A stretch of 48,640 bases of DNA, taken from positions 1 to 48,640 of the forward strand of contig JAGXOG010000005.1 of the NCBI GenBank assembly GCA_023660015.1, written 5' to 3'. Of the stretch, positions 35,575-45,267 are shown piece by piece. This stretch comes from Elusimicrobia bacterium LH_S2. Lineage in GTDB: Bacteria; CG03; SLGR01; JAGXOG01. Numbering within the stretch: the stretch's first letter is position 1; each line of letters opens with the position of its first letter. A program made the position numbers and the translations under genes. The notes below the pieces were generated by a model. It saw only the letters and a program-made list of their open reading frames with translations, had not been told where the DNA came from and did not search any database.

Positions 35575-35587
35575 GGAGATAATAAAT

Positions 35588-37273
35588 ATGAACGGTGCTA
35601 AAATTATACTGGAGTCATTAAAAAAAGAAAAGATAAATAAATTGTTTGGTATATGTGGAGGTTCGGTAATACCGCTTTTTGACGAAATATATAAAGATGA
35701 CGATATAGAGTTTATACTTACTCGTCATGAACAGGCCGCCGCGCATATGACCGACGGATATAGCCGGGCTACAGGCGAGGTAGGAGTCTGTGTGGCCACA
35801 TCGGGCCCGGGAGCTACTAATTTAGTTACCGGTCTGGCCACGGCTTATATGGATTCAATACCTATGATAGCGATTACCGGGCAGGTAGCAACGCATCTTG
35901 TAGGCAATGACGCTTTTCAGGAAGCCGACACTACCGGGATAACACGTCCGGTTACCAAACATAACTATCTTGTAACCGATGTTAAAGACCTGGCATCTAC
36001 AATTAAGGAAGCTTTCTATCTTGCCCGTTCGGGCCGCCCGGGACCGGTACTTATAGATATTCCGGTGGATATTCAAAAGGGTTCGTGTAAGTTTACTTAT
36101 CCGGAAAAAGTAAATATCAGGGGATATAAACCAAAGACAAGCGGCCATACAAAGCAGATAAAGGCAGCGGTAAAACTTATCAATGCTTCTAAAAAACCCG
36201 TTGTATACGCCGGCGGCGGAGTTATAATATCCAAAGCATCAAAAGAGTTAAGAGCTTTTGCGGCTAAGGGAAAGCTCCCGGTTACCACTACATTAATGGG
36301 GACAGGGTCATATCCTGCGGACTCCGAACTTTCATTGAGTATGTTGGGTATGCACGGAACCTACTTCGCCAATCATGCTATACAGAATTCGGATTTAATA
36401 GTGGCAATCGGGGCAAGATTTGACGATAGGGTTACCGGCAGAGTTAAAGATTTTGCCAGGGGAGCCAAGATTATTCATATAGATATAGATCCTACTTCTA
36501 TTTCCAAGATTGTAAATGCCGATCTACCTATAGTAGGCGACTGTAAAATTATACTTAAAAAGCTGACCAAAGATATTGAAACAAAGAAACGCTCAGGGTG
36601 GCATAAACAGATATCAAAATGGAAGAAAGAGCATCCGATAAGTTATAAGAAAGATAAAAAGTTAAGGCCCCAGTATATAATTGAACAGTTATACGAAGCG
36701 ACTTCGGGAAAAGCTATAATTACCACTGAGGTAGGCCAGCATCAGATGTGGGCAGAACAGTTCTATAAATACAATGAACCGGGTACTTTTCTTACTTCCG
36801 GGGGGCTGGGCACGATGGGATATGGTTTTCCAGCGGCAATGGGTGCTAAAATGGGTAAACCTAAGAAGACCATAATAAATATTGCCGGCGACGGTAGTTT
36901 CCAGATGAATATACAGGAACTAGCCACCTGTGTAATAAATGATATCAATGTTGTCAATGTGGTTCTTAATAATAATTATCTGGGGATGGTTCGGCAGTGG
37001 CAGGAACTCTTTTACGACAGGAGATATTCGCAGGTATGCCTCGGTAAATCCCATAAAGAACGCGTGCCGGATTTTGCCAAAGTGGCCGAAGCTTACGGGG
37101 CTAAAGGAATAACTGTATGCAAAAAAGAGGAAGTTATGCCTGCAATAAAAGAAGCTTTAAAATATAAAACAGGGCCCGTAGTCATGGATTTTATTATTGA
37201 AGAAGAAGAGAACGTCTATCCTATGGTTCCGGCCGGCGCCGCAATAGATGAGATTCTCGTGGATATGGCGTAA
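35588..37273 (+). CDS. ilvB: Acetolactate synthase large subunit
   Basis: A 561-aa TPP enzyme: FGICGGSVIPLFDEIY, RHEQAAAHMTDGYSRATG (catalytic Glu), GARFDDRVTG (FAD region), and the TPP motif GDGSFQMNIQELATCVINDI. The start is ATG 35588 with AAGGAG upstream; a longer frame from 35537 lies inside ilvD and adds nothing. It serves both valine/leucine (acetolactate) and isoleucine (acetohydroxybutyrate). The regulatory subunit follows after 36 nt. Confidence 0.96.
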   Translation: MNGAKIILESLKKEKINKLFGICGGSVIPLFDEIYKDDDIEFILTRHEQAAAHMTDGYSRATGEVGVCVATSGPGATNLVTGLATAYMDSIPMIAITGQVATHLVGNDAFQEADTTGITRPVTKHNYLVTDVKDLASTIKEAFYLARSGRPGPVLIDIPVDIQKGSCKFTYPEKVNIRGYKPKTSGHTKQIKAAVKLINASKKPVVYAGGGVIISKASKELRAFAAKGKLPVTTTLMGTGSYPADSELSLSMLGMHGTYFANHAIQNSDLIVAIGARFDDRVTGRVKDFARGAKIIHIDIDPTSISKIVNADLPIVGDCKIILKKLTKDIETKKRSGWHKQISKWKKEHPISYKKDKKLRPQYIIEQLYEATSGKAIITTEVGQHQMWAEQFYKYNEPGTFLTSGGLGTMGYGFPAAMGAKMGKPKKTIINIAGDGSFQMNIQELATCVINDINVVNVVLNNNYLGMVRQWQELFYDRRYSQVCLGKSHKERVPDFAKVAEAYGAKGITVCKKEEVMPAIKEALKYKTGPVVMDFIIEEEENVYPMVPAGAAIDEILVDMA

Positions 37274-37309
37274 GCAGAGTAAATATTAAAGAAAAATACG
37301 GAGGATGCG

Positions 37310-37789
37310 ATGAAGCATACTATTTCTGTTCAGGTAGAAAATAAATTTGGGGTTCTTGCCCGTATATCGGGGCTTTTCAGTGCCCGGGGGTATAATATAA
37401 ATTCTCTGGCGGTGGGGGAAACCGAAGATCCGGAAATTTCCAGGATTACTATTGTAGTTCACGGCGACGAATCTGTTTTAGAGCAGGTTACCAAACAACT
37501 TAATAAACTTCCGGATGTTATAAAAGTAAAAGATTTTTTAAATTCCGATATAATTAAAAGGGATCTTATATTGATTAAAGTGTCGGCAAATAAAAAGGTC
37601 CGGCCCGAAATTATAGAGATAGCAACAATTTTCAGGGCAAAGATAGTTGACGTAGCTAAAGAAAGTATTACTATCGAGGTTACCGGAGATGAAGATAAAG
37701 TTAGTGCTTTTATGGATTTAATGAGACCGTATAAGATTAAGGAAATTGTAAGGACAGGTGTGATTGCCATTGAAAGAGGAGGCAAGTAA
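37310..37789 (+). CDS. ilvN: Acetolactate synthase small (regulatory) subunit
   Basis: A 159-aa subunit with an N-terminal ACT domain (VENKFGVLARISGLFSARGY, NINSLAVGETEDPEISRIT) and an ALS_ss_C domain (KVRPEIIEIATIFRAKIVD). It binds valine for feedback inhibition and stimulates IlvB. ACGGAGG is the ribosome site. ilvC starts at the base after its stop. Confidence 0.96.
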   Translation: MKHTISVQVENKFGVLARISGLFSARGYNINSLAVGETEDPEISRITIVVHGDESVLEQVTKQLNKLPDVIKVKDFLNSDIIKRDLILIKVSANKKVRPEIIEIATIFRAKIVDVAKESITIEVTGDEDKVSAFMDLMRPYKIKEIVRTGVIAIERGGK

Positions 37790-38791
37790 ATGAGTGCAAA
37801 GATTTATTACAAGGATGACGCGGATTTAACTCTGCTGGAAGGGAAAAAAATAGCAATTATCGGTTATGGCTCTCAGGGCCATGCCCATGCTTTAAATCTA
37901 AGGGATTCGGGGGTAGATGTTATTGTAGCGGATGTGGAAGGTTCACCAAACTGGAAGGAGGCCGAAAAAGACGGTTTTAAACCGGTCAGTGCAATAGAAG
38001 CTGCCCGGGACGAAAAAGTTGCCTGGATTCAGATGCTGGTGCCCGATACGATTCAGAAAAGAGTTTATGAAGAGATAGAATCAGAAATAAAGAAGAAAGA
38101 CGAGTTAGTACTGGGATTTTCTCACGGATTTAACATAAGGTTTGACCAGATTCTACCTCCCTCAAACTGTGATGTGGTTATGGTGGCGCCCAAGGGTCCG
38201 GGACACCTGGTAAGAGACGTATTTGTTGACGGCAAAGGTGTGCCGATGCTTATAGCTGTTGAAGAAGACCATTCCGGAAAAGCTCTATCTATGGGGTTGG
38301 CCTACGCTAAGGGCATAGGAGGAACCAGAGCCGGAGTTATTGAGACAACTTTTTCAGAAGAGACAGAAACCGACCTTTTCGGTGAACAGGTAGTTCTTTG
38401 CGGAGGGGTAATAGAGTTAATTAAGAAAGGTTTTGAAACACTTGTAGAGGCCGGGTATCAGCCGGAGATTGCTTATTTTGAATGTCTTCACGAATTAAAA
38501 CTTATAGTTGATCTTATCCAGGATAAGGGAATAGCTTATATGAACTATTCAATTTCAGATACTGCCGAATACGGCGAGTATTCACGGGGCGATAGAATAG
38601 TTACCGAAGAGACCAAAAAAGAGATGAAAAAGATCTTAAGTGAGATAACTTCGGGACAGTTTGCCGAAGAATGGATTCAAGAGAATAAAAACGGTCGGCC
38701 TGTATTTAAGAAAAAACAGAAGGAACTTAATGGTCACCTCATAGAAAAAGTCGGCAGAAAATTACGGGGAATGATGGACTGGCTGAAATAA
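37790..38791 (+). CDS. ilvC: Ketol-acid reductoisomerase (class I)
   Basis: A 333-aa short-form KARI. The Rossmann site [21 protein letters not shown] is followed by a beta2 segment [19 protein letters not shown], which differs from the usual R-x-x-S pattern and might alter NADPH/NADH preference. Catalytic segments are [49 protein letters not shown] and [13 protein letters not shown]. It acts in valine, leucine and isoleucine synthesis. Confidence 0.96.
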   Translation: MSAKIYYKDDADLTLLEGKKIAIIGYGSQGHAHALNLRDSGVDVIVADVEGSPNWKEAEKDGFKPVSAIEAARDEKVAWIQMLVPDTIQKRVYEEIESEIKKKDELVLGFSHGFNIRFDQILPPSNCDVVMVAPKGPGHLVRDVFVDGKGVPMLIAVEEDHSGKALSMGLAYAKGIGGTRAGVIETTFSEETETDLFGEQVVLCGGVIELIKKGFETLVEAGYQPEIAYFECLHELKLIVDLIQDKGIAYMNYSISDTAEYGEYSRGDRIVTEETKKEMKKILSEITSGQFAEEWIQENKNGRPVFKKKQKELNGHLIEKVGRKLRGMMDWLK

Positions 38792-38807
38792 TGCTATCCA
38801 ATTAAGT

Positions 38808-40343
38808 ATGGAAGAGATAATTATATTTGATACTACCCTCCGGGATGGTGAGCAGTCTCCCGGGGCGAGCATGAATATAGCCGAAAAGATACAAATTGCC
38901 AGGCAGCTGGACCGGATGAAAGTTGATATAATCGAAGCCGGGTTTCCTATAGCCTCTATAGGCGATTTTGAAGCTGTCCGGGCGGTAGCCGGAGAGGTGA
39001 AACATTCGGCTGTTTGCGGTCTTGCCCGTGCCCGAAAAAAAGATATTGAGAGGTGCTGGGAGGCGGTTAAAGGAGCCCGCAAGCCCGTCATACATATATT
39101 TATGGCTACAAGCCCTATTCACAGGGAAGCAAAGCTTAAGAAGTCCAAAGAAGAGGTCTTAAAAGAAACTGTTAAGGCGGTAAAGTTTGCTTCGTCCTTA
39201 TGTAATACTGTCGAATTCTCGGCTGAGGATGCGACCCGTACTGAGATTGATTTTTTAAAAGAAGTAGTAGTGGCTGCAGCCGGTGCCGGCGCAAAGACAA
39301 TAAATATTCCTGATACTGTGGGATATACGATGCCTTCGGAGTTTAAAAATATCATCCGGGAAGTTGTTGATGTCTTACCCAGAGATATTATTGTCAGTGT
39401 TCACTGTCACAATGATCTGGGAATGGCTTCTGTAAATTCTCTAATAGCCATACAGGCCGGCGCCTTGCAGGTTGAATGTACCGTAAACGGAATAGGTGAA
39501 AGAGCAGGGAATGCTTCTATGGAAGAGATAGTTATGAGCCTGACTATCCGCAAGGATATATTTAAACGCAGAGTCAATATAGATACTACCAAGATATATC
39601 CGGCTTCCTCGCTGGTCTCAAGGTTGTCGGGGATATATATACAGAAGAATAAGGCAATTGTCGGGGAGAATGCTTTCCGCCATGAAGCGGGGATACATCA
39701 ACACGGAGTTTTGCAGGATAAACTTACTTATGAGATAATGACACCGGAGTCAATCGGCAAAAAAGAGGAAGCCCTCGTACTGGGTAAACATTCCGGTAAG
39801 CATGCGATAATACAGAGATTAAAAGATTTGGGGATAGATACACGGAAAGTTAAGATAGATAATCTCTTTGTGAGTTTTAAGGAATTGGCTGATAAAAAGA
39901 AAGAAGTCTATGATGATGAACTGCTTACTTTAGTTAATGAACAGTTGGGGAAACTAAAAAAGATTTATGAGATAGATTATATACATACGGTCTCGGGCAC
40001 AAATACCGTCCCCAGCGCTACGGTGAGATTGAAGATAAATAAGAAAGGGAAATCCGAAATGAAGGAAGAAGCATCTATAGGAGACGGGCCGGTAGATGCC
40101 TCTTACCAGGCTATAGGTAAATTGATAGGAAGAGTTTTTATACTTGCCGATTACCGCATAAAGGCGATATCCAAAGGCGGTGATTCTATGGGTGAGGTAA
40201 CCGTAGGTATAAAGGAAGATGATTCTTCGGCAGAAATACACGGCCGCGGCGCTTCCACTGATATAATAGAAGCTTCGGCGATGGCTTATGTGGAGGCAGT
40301 AAACAGGTTGATGATACTGAAACAACAAAGAGAGCAGGTATAA
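38808..40343 (+). CDS. leuA: 2-isopropylmalate synthase
   Basis: A 511-aa enzyme condensing 2-ketoisovalerate with acetyl-CoA. IIFDTTLRDGEQSPGASM is the LeuA signature, in contrast to GTQAEGISL of CimA upstream. SVHCHNDLGMASVNSL and RHEAGIHQHGVL follow, and a C-terminal LeuA dimer domain (about residues 385-511) binds leucine. The start is ATG at 38808, 16 nt after ilvC. leuC begins 5 nt after its stop. Confidence 0.96.
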   Translation: MEEIIIFDTTLRDGEQSPGASMNIAEKIQIARQLDRMKVDIIEAGFPIASIGDFEAVRAVAGEVKHSAVCGLARARKKDIERCWEAVKGARKPVIHIFMATSPIHREAKLKKSKEEVLKETVKAVKFASSLCNTVEFSAEDATRTEIDFLKEVVVAAAGAGAKTINIPDTVGYTMPSEFKNIIREVVDVLPRDIIVSVHCHNDLGMASVNSLIAIQAGALQVECTVNGIGERAGNASMEEIVMSLTIRKDIFKRRVNIDTTKIYPASSLVSRLSGIYIQKNKAIVGENAFRHEAGIHQHGVLQDKLTYEIMTPESIGKKEEALVLGKHSGKHAIIQRLKDLGIDTRKVKIDNLFVSFKELADKKKEVYDDELLTLVNEQLGKLKKIYEIDYIHTVSGTNTVPSATVRLKINKKGKSEMKEEASIGDGPVDASYQAIGKLIGRVFILADYRIKAISKGGDSMGEVTVGIKEDDSSAEIHGRGASTDIIEASAMAYVEAVNRLMILKQQREQV

Positions 40344-40348
40344 ATGAA

Positions 40349-41605
40349 ATGAGTTTGGGAAGAAAGATATATTTAAAAAGTGTCAAAGATAAAAAAAAGT
40401 TAAAACCGGGGAAGTTTATTGAGATAGATGTGGATTTAATACTTTCCAATGACATCACTACACCGCCAGCCATAGATGCTTTTAATCAGTCGCAAATAGG
40501 AAAGATAAAAAGCCCTGAAAAAGCTGTAATAGTAGCTGATCATTTTACCCCCAATAAAGATATTGACTCTGCCGAGCAGGTTAAAAAAGTGCGTAATTTT
40601 GCACAGGAATGGGAACTGAAATTTTTTGGCGCCGGTTGTGGAATCGAGCACGCTCTTCTTCCGGAAAAAGGGCTGGTAGTCCCCGGAGACATTACCATAG
40701 GGGCGGATTCCCATACCGTAACTTACGGAGCGCTGGGAGCGGTTGCTTCCGGGGTAGGGTCAACGGATATTGCCTACGCTTGGGTAACGGATAAGGTCTG
40801 GTTTAAAGTGCCGGAAGCAATCAAGGTTATTTTAAAGGGGAAGTTGCAACCTCATGTCAGCGGCAAAGATATAATTCTTTATCTTATTTCCTTAATAGGA
40901 ATCGACGGGGCTTTGTATAAGGGGATGGAGTTCTGCGGGGAGACTCTCGAAGAACTTTCTATGGAATCCCGATTTACAATTTCCAATATGGTAATTGAGT
41001 GCGGGGCAAAGTACGGCATTATGGAGCCGGACGATAAGACCATTAAATATGTTGAAAAAAGAGCACAGCGCCCTTACTTGCCGCTGCCGGACAAATATTC
41101 TATAAAAGAAGACAATGATTTTGACGAGGTTATGGAAATAGATTGTTCGTTAATTGAGCCCCAGGTGGCTTTTCCTTCTTCACCGGCTAATTCATATCCG
41201 GTAAGTTCTATACAAAAAGTTGAAGTTGACCAGGTGGTCTTAGGATCATGCACCAATGGTCGGTGGGAAGATTTTGTAAAAGCATCTAAAATAATTAAAG
41301 GCAGAAAGGCAAAAGAAGAACTCAGGTTTATCGTTATCCCGTCAACTGCCGCTATATATAAAAAGATGGCAGACGAAGGGCTCTTGAGCGTATTTATAGA
41401 TGGGGGAGCAATAATATCGCCGCCTACCTGCGGACCCTGTCTGGGAGGCCATATGGGGGTACTGGCCTCCGGGGAGAAAGCATTATCTACTACCAACAGG
41501 AATTTTGTGGGAAGAATGGGGCATAAGGATTCCGAGGTTTACCTGGCAAATCCTGAAGTTGCCGCCGAGACCGCGGTAAGAGGGTATATAAGCGTTCCCC
41601 AGTAA
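40349..41605 (+). CDS. leuC: 3-isopropylmalate dehydratase large subunit
   Basis: A 418-aa aconitase-family protein of the short archaeal/bacterial LeuC group. DHFTPNKDIDSAEQV, TIGADSHTVTYGALGAV, LGSCTNGRWEDF and PPTCGPCLGGHMGVLASGE supply the three Fe-S cysteines. It could also hydrate citraconate in the citramalate route. It is separated from leuD by a small extra gene (41622), an unusual arrangement. Confidence 0.95.
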   Translation: MSLGRKIYLKSVKDKKKLKPGKFIEIDVDLILSNDITTPPAIDAFNQSQIGKIKSPEKAVIVADHFTPNKDIDSAEQVKKVRNFAQEWELKFFGAGCGIEHALLPEKGLVVPGDITIGADSHTVTYGALGAVASGVGSTDIAYAWVTDKVWFKVPEAIKVILKGKLQPHVSGKDIILYLISLIGIDGALYKGMEFCGETLEELSMESRFTISNMVIECGAKYGIMEPDDKTIKYVEKRAQRPYLPLPDKYSIKEDNDFDEVMEIDCSLIEPQVAFPSSPANSYPVSSIQKVEVDQVVLGSCTNGRWEDFVKASKIIKGRKAKEELRFIVIPSTAAIYKKMADEGLLSVFIDGGAIISPPTCGPCLGGHMGVLASGEKALSTTNRNFVGRMGHKDSEVYLANPEVAAETAVRGYISVPQ

Positions 41606-41621
41606 AAGAAAGGGAGAAGTT

Positions 41622-41882
41622 ATGAAAAACAGACATACAGCGGGAGTAATAATATATATAAAAGATATAAAGATTGAGGGGAATATTTATACCCGGAGTG
41701 AATATACGCGGGGAAGAATAAGCGATGCCTTAAACAGTAATAAAAAAAAATTTCTGGCGGTAACGGATGCAAAAGTTTCTGATTGCGCAACTTCAAAAGA
41801 ACTTGATGTAAAAGATGTTATGTTTGTAAATAAAAATCATATACTTTATGTTAAACCAAAGAGTCAGTCAAATGAGCAGTAA
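41622..41882 (+). CDS. Small unknown protein between leuC and leuD (DUF6812-like)
   Basis: An 86-aa ORF with a good GGGAGAAG ribosome site, 16 nt after leuC and overlapping the leuD start by 11 nt. Its pattern is VIIYIKDIKIEGNIY, then RGRISDALNSNKKKFLAVTD and FVNKNHILYVKP. This resembles small beta-rich domains of the DUF6812 kind, found mostly in uncultured phyla. No catalytic residues are evident. Translational coupling to leuD is plain. A role linked to isopropylmalate isomerase is inference only. Confidence 0.7.
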   Translation: MKNRHTAGVIIYIKDIKIEGNIYTRSEYTRGRISDALNSNKKKFLAVTDAKVSDCATSKELDVKDVMFVNKNHILYVKPKSQSNEQ

Positions 41883-42381
41883 ACAAAAATTAAATATAAA
41901 AGGCAGGGCTTTTAAATTTTCAGACAGCGTAGATACCGATCAGATAATCCCTGCCAGGTTTTTAGATACTTCAGACCCAAAGATACTGGCTTCGCATTGT
42001 ATGGCCGGGGTGGACGATGAATTTGCGTCAAAGGTCAAGCCCGGGGATATAATAGTTGCAGGTAAAAATTTCGGTTGCGGCTCCTCCCGGGAGCATGCAC
42101 CACTGTCCATAAAAGGATGCGGTATCAGCGCAGTTGTCGCAGAGAGTTTTGCCAGGATTTTTTTCAGAAACGCAATAAATATAGGGCTTCCCATAATTGA
42201 GTGTAGTGACTTTAATACTAATACCGGAGATGAAATATCTATAGATCCTGAAAAAGGGCATATTGAAAATATTACTACCGGCGATGTAGCGTCCTTTTGT
42301 GAATTTCCCGAGTTCCTGTCAAAGATAATTGCCGCCGGCGGACTTATGGAAAAAGCAAAGGAAGGAAACAGCGGTGAGTAA
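41872..42381 (+). CDS. leuD: 3-isopropylmalate dehydratase small subunit
   Basis: A 169-aa swivelling domain: DSVDTDQIIPARFLDT, GKNFGCGSSREHAPLSIKGC, ARIFFRNAINIGLP. I start it at ATG 41872, which overlaps the previous stop; the in-frame ATG at 41848 would add eight residues without homology. Together with LeuC it isomerises 2- to 3-isopropylmalate. It overlaps leuB by 8 nt. Confidence 0.95.
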   Translation: MSSKQKLNIKGRAFKFSDSVDTDQIIPARFLDTSDPKILASHCMAGVDDEFASKVKPGDIIVAGKNFGCGSSREHAPLSIKGCGISAVVAESFARIFFRNAINIGLPIIECSDFNTNTGDEISIDPEKGHIENITTGDVASFCEFPEFLSKIIAAGGLMEKAKEGNSGE

Positions 42382-43477
42382 AAATTACAAAATTGCAGTA
42401 ATACCCGGAGACGGTACCGGGCCTGAAGTTATACGGGAAGGCCTTAAGGTTCTGGATGCGGCTTCCCGAAAGTATGGTTTTACTTTAGAATACAATAAAT
42501 ATAATTACGGGGGGCAGCGTTATATTGAAACAGGCAAAGTTTTAGGCGACCGGGATGTGGAAGGATTAAAAAAATATGATGCAATTTATCTGGGGGGGAT
42601 AGGTCATCCGGATGTAAAACCCGGAATTCTTGAAAAAGGGATATTGTTGAAATTGCGCTTTGACCTGGACCAGTATATAAATCTTCGCCCGGTAAAGCTA
42701 TATGATAATGTTAAAACTCCCATAAAAAATGTCGGCCCGGAAGAAGTGGATTTTACGGTTATCCGTGAAAATACAGGCGGATTATATACCGGAGTGGGGG
42801 AATTTAAGGATAAGGGCACAGAAAATGAAGTAGCCGTGCAATCTATGGTTTATTCCCGCAGGCAGGTTGAAAGATGCGTGAGATTTGCTTTTGAGTATAT
42901 AGAAAATCTTCATAAAGAGAAACCGTGGAAGGGGCTTACAGAGAAAGAGAAAGAAGATGGCTATATAGGAAAATTAACTTTATGCGGGAAGACCAATGTT
43001 TTAACTTATGCGTACGATCTGTGGGAAAGGGTCTTTAACGAAGTTGCCCGGGAGTACGATAATATAATAACGGATTACAGTCATGTCGATGCCATATCTA
43101 TATACATGGTGGAAAATCCGAAAATTTTCGACGGAATAGTTACCGGCAATATGTTCGGAGACATAATAACCGATCTGGCTGCTGTTATCCAGGGGGGGAT
43201 GGGAGTGGCGCCCAGCGGCAATTTAAACCCGGAGGGCGTTAGTATGTTTGAACCTGTACACGGCACGGCGCCTGCATTTGCCAGAAAAGGTGTCATAAAT
43301 CCGGTGGCGGCAATTCTTACCGCCCAAATGATGTTAAACCAGCTGGGGCAAATAGAAGCCGCTTCCGCTATTGAAAGCTCTGTCAAAAGCACACTAAAGA
43401 AAATGAAATCCATGGAGGTAGGCAAGATGGGGCTTGCGACTTCTGAAGTCGGAGATTTAATAGCAAAGGGTATCTAA
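42374..43477 (+). CDS. leuB: 3-isopropylmalate dehydrogenase family protein
   Basis: A 367-aa beta-decarboxylating dehydrogenase: IAVIPGDGTGPEVIREGLKV, GGIGHPDVKPGILEKGILLK, RENTGGLYTGVGEF, TNVLTYAYDLWERVF, DYSHVDAISIYMV, and GNMFGDIITDLAAVIQGG. The start is GTG 42374 inside the end of leuD. LYDNVKTPIKN and other details resemble the LeuB/tartrate dehydrogenase branch, but its place between leuD and asd supports LeuB. It may also act on 3-methylmalate in the citramalate route. Confidence 0.92.
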   Translation: MSKNYKIAVIPGDGTGPEVIREGLKVLDAASRKYGFTLEYNKYNYGGQRYIETGKVLGDRDVEGLKKYDAIYLGGIGHPDVKPGILEKGILLKLRFDLDQYINLRPVKLYDNVKTPIKNVGPEEVDFTVIRENTGGLYTGVGEFKDKGTENEVAVQSMVYSRRQVERCVRFAFEYIENLHKEKPWKGLTEKEKEDGYIGKLTLCGKTNVLTYAYDLWERVFNEVAREYDNIITDYSHVDAISIYMVENPKIFDGIVTGNMFGDIITDLAAVIQGGMGVAPSGNLNPEGVSMFEPVHGTAPAFARKGVINPVAAILTAQMMLNQLGQIEAASAIESSVKSTLKKMKSMEVGKMGLATSEVGDLIAKGI

Positions 43478-43482
43478 CTAAT

Positions 43483-44511
43483 ATGAAAAATAAAAAGTAT
43501 AACGTAGCTGTAATAGGAGCTACAGGAGCGGTAGGGAAAGAAATGAGGAAAATCCTTCAAAGCAGAAATTTTCCCGTAGGTAAAATAAGGTATATGGCAT
43601 CTTCACGGTCGGAAGGGAAGGTCTTAAAGTGGAAGGATGAAGATATCCGGGTCGAAGATTTAGAAAAAGCGGATTTTTCAGGTATTGATATAGCTCTTTT
43701 TTCAGCCGGCCGACGGCGCTCTAAAAAGTTTGCTCCCCGTGCGGCTTCTTCCGAAGCGGTAGTGGTAGATAATTCCAGCGCATTTAGGATGAATAAGGAA
43801 GTTCCCCTGGTGGTTCCGGAAGTAAATCCCGAAGCAGCGTTAGGACATAAGGGTATAATTGCTAATCCCAACTGTTCTACTATTCAGATGATTATGGCCT
43901 TAAAACCCATATCTGACGAAGCGGGTATAAGACGGATAGTTGTCTCGACTTACCAGTCGGTTTCTGGCGCAGGACTTAAAGCTGTCGAAGAACTTATGCA
44001 GCAGACGCGTGATTTTCTGGAAGGAAAAGAAGTTAGATGTGATATTTTTCCCTACCAGATGGCTTTTGAGTGCATACCACAGATTCCTCAGTCGGATGCT
44101 TTCGGCGAAAATGGATATACCTCCGAAGAGATGAAGTTATTAAACGAGACCAGAAAGATACTTGAGGACGACTCTATAAGAGTTACCATGACCGCTGTCC
44201 GGGTTCCGGTTATCGGCGGCCATTGTGAAGCTGTAAATATAGAAACTATAAAGACCATTAAACCGCAGCGAGCCCGAAAACTTCTTTCCGATTTTCCCGG
44301 AGTAACGGTTATTGATAAACCTAAGAGACAGAAATATCCATTGGCAAATATCGCCTGGGGCAAGGATGATGTATATGTGGGGCGCATCCGCCGGGATGAA
44401 TCGATAGAATGCGGATTGAATATGTGGGTTGTGGCCGACAATCTCAGGAAAGGTGCGGCATTGAATGCAATTCAGATTGCCGAACTCCTTATAGATAAAG
44501 AGAATATATAG
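43483..44511 (+). CDS. asd: Aspartate-semialdehyde dehydrogenase
   Basis: A 342-aa enzyme reducing aspartyl phosphate (made by LysC). NADP site VAVIGATGAVGKEMRKIL, catalytic Cys in IIANPNCSTIQM, His in IGGHCEAVNIE, and YQSVSGAGLKAVEEL. It lies 6 nt after leuB, far from lysC and hom but in the same run of genes. ecfT follows after 12 nt. Confidence 0.96.
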   Translation: MKNKKYNVAVIGATGAVGKEMRKILQSRNFPVGKIRYMASSRSEGKVLKWKDEDIRVEDLEKADFSGIDIALFSAGRRRSKKFAPRAASSEAVVVDNSSAFRMNKEVPLVVPEVNPEAALGHKGIIANPNCSTIQMIMALKPISDEAGIRRIVVSTYQSVSGAGLKAVEELMQQTRDFLEGKEVRCDIFPYQMAFECIPQIPQSDAFGENGYTSEEMKLLNETRKILEDDSIRVTMTAVRVPVIGGHCEAVNIETIKTIKPQRARKLLSDFPGVTVIDKPKRQKYPLANIAWGKDDVYVGRIRRDESIECGLNMWVVADNLRKGAALNAIQIAELLIDKENI

Positions 44512-44523
44512 TAACTGCAATTT

Positions 44524-45267
44524 ATGAATATTGCTCACCGGTTTTTGCTCGGAAGATATTCCGGCAAAGAATCTTTCTTTTCAAAGATAGATCCCCGGTT
44601 GAAAATATTTTCTTTAGTAATAATTTCGGCGTCTTTATTGAAAATAAATTCTGCTGCCGGGTTTATCTTGCCTGCCGGGCTGCTTTTAGCGATAACATTA
44701 ATTGCCAGGTTAAAAATCAAACTACTTATAAATGGTATAACTCCTATTATATGGCTTACCGTATTTACATTTTTGCTTCATAGCGCATTGCCTCCCCATG
44801 ATATTAATACTGCAGTCGTAGTTTCGCTTAGATTAGTATTGCTTTTTGGGTGGGCGTCTGTAATTACCGCAACCACAAAAGTTATCTCTCTGGGGCGTGC
44901 TGTTGCTTGGTATCTCACTCCGCTTAAAATCTTTGGTTTAAATCCTGCCGATATAGCCTTAACATTTACTTTGGCCATACGGTTTTTCCCCTTAATATTA
45001 GAGGAGGCCGAGGCAGTTATAAAGGCACAGAAATTAAAAGGCTCCCGCTTAAAAGTTAAAAAGCGGTTGGAGGTGTTTGTGACAGTTTTTTTTATCAGGG
45101 TCTTTAACAGAACTGAAAAAATAGAGGAGACTATGCAAAACCGTGGTATAAATTCCGAAACTATGAATAATTTACAAAATACTATCAGCAGCAGTGTCTT
45201 GGCAAATTTATTTATGTTTTTATTAATTTCTGTATATCTATATATTATAGGAAGACTTTATATATAA
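44524..45267 (+). CDS. ecfT: ECF transporter transmembrane component EcfT
   Basis: A 247-aa protein with five or six hydrophobic helices and both coupling motifs of EcfT: VIKAQKLKGSR and TMQNRGIN (Ala-Arg-Gly type helices that contact the ATPases). SKIDPRLKIFSLVII near the N-terminus is typical. No EcfA ATPase or substrate-binding S component is in the window, so its partners are elsewhere. In many genomes ecfT is followed by truA, as here. Confidence 0.88.
   Translation: MNIAHRFLLGRYSGKESFFSKIDPRLKIFSLVIISASLLKINSAAGFILPAGLLLAITLIARLKIKLLINGITPIIWLTVFTFLLHSALPPHDINTAVVVSLRLVLLFGWASVITATTKVISLGRAVAWYLTPLKIFGLNPADIALTFTLAIRFFPLILEEAEAVIKAQKLKGSRLKVKKRLEVFVTVFFIRVFNRTEKIEETMQNRGINSETMNNLQNTISSSVLANLFMFLLISVYLYIIGRLYI

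Noticed and set aside
35537-35587. Longer N-terminus for IlvB
   Set aside because: It lies inside ilvD; ATG 35588 follows AAGGAG and starts the conserved sequence.
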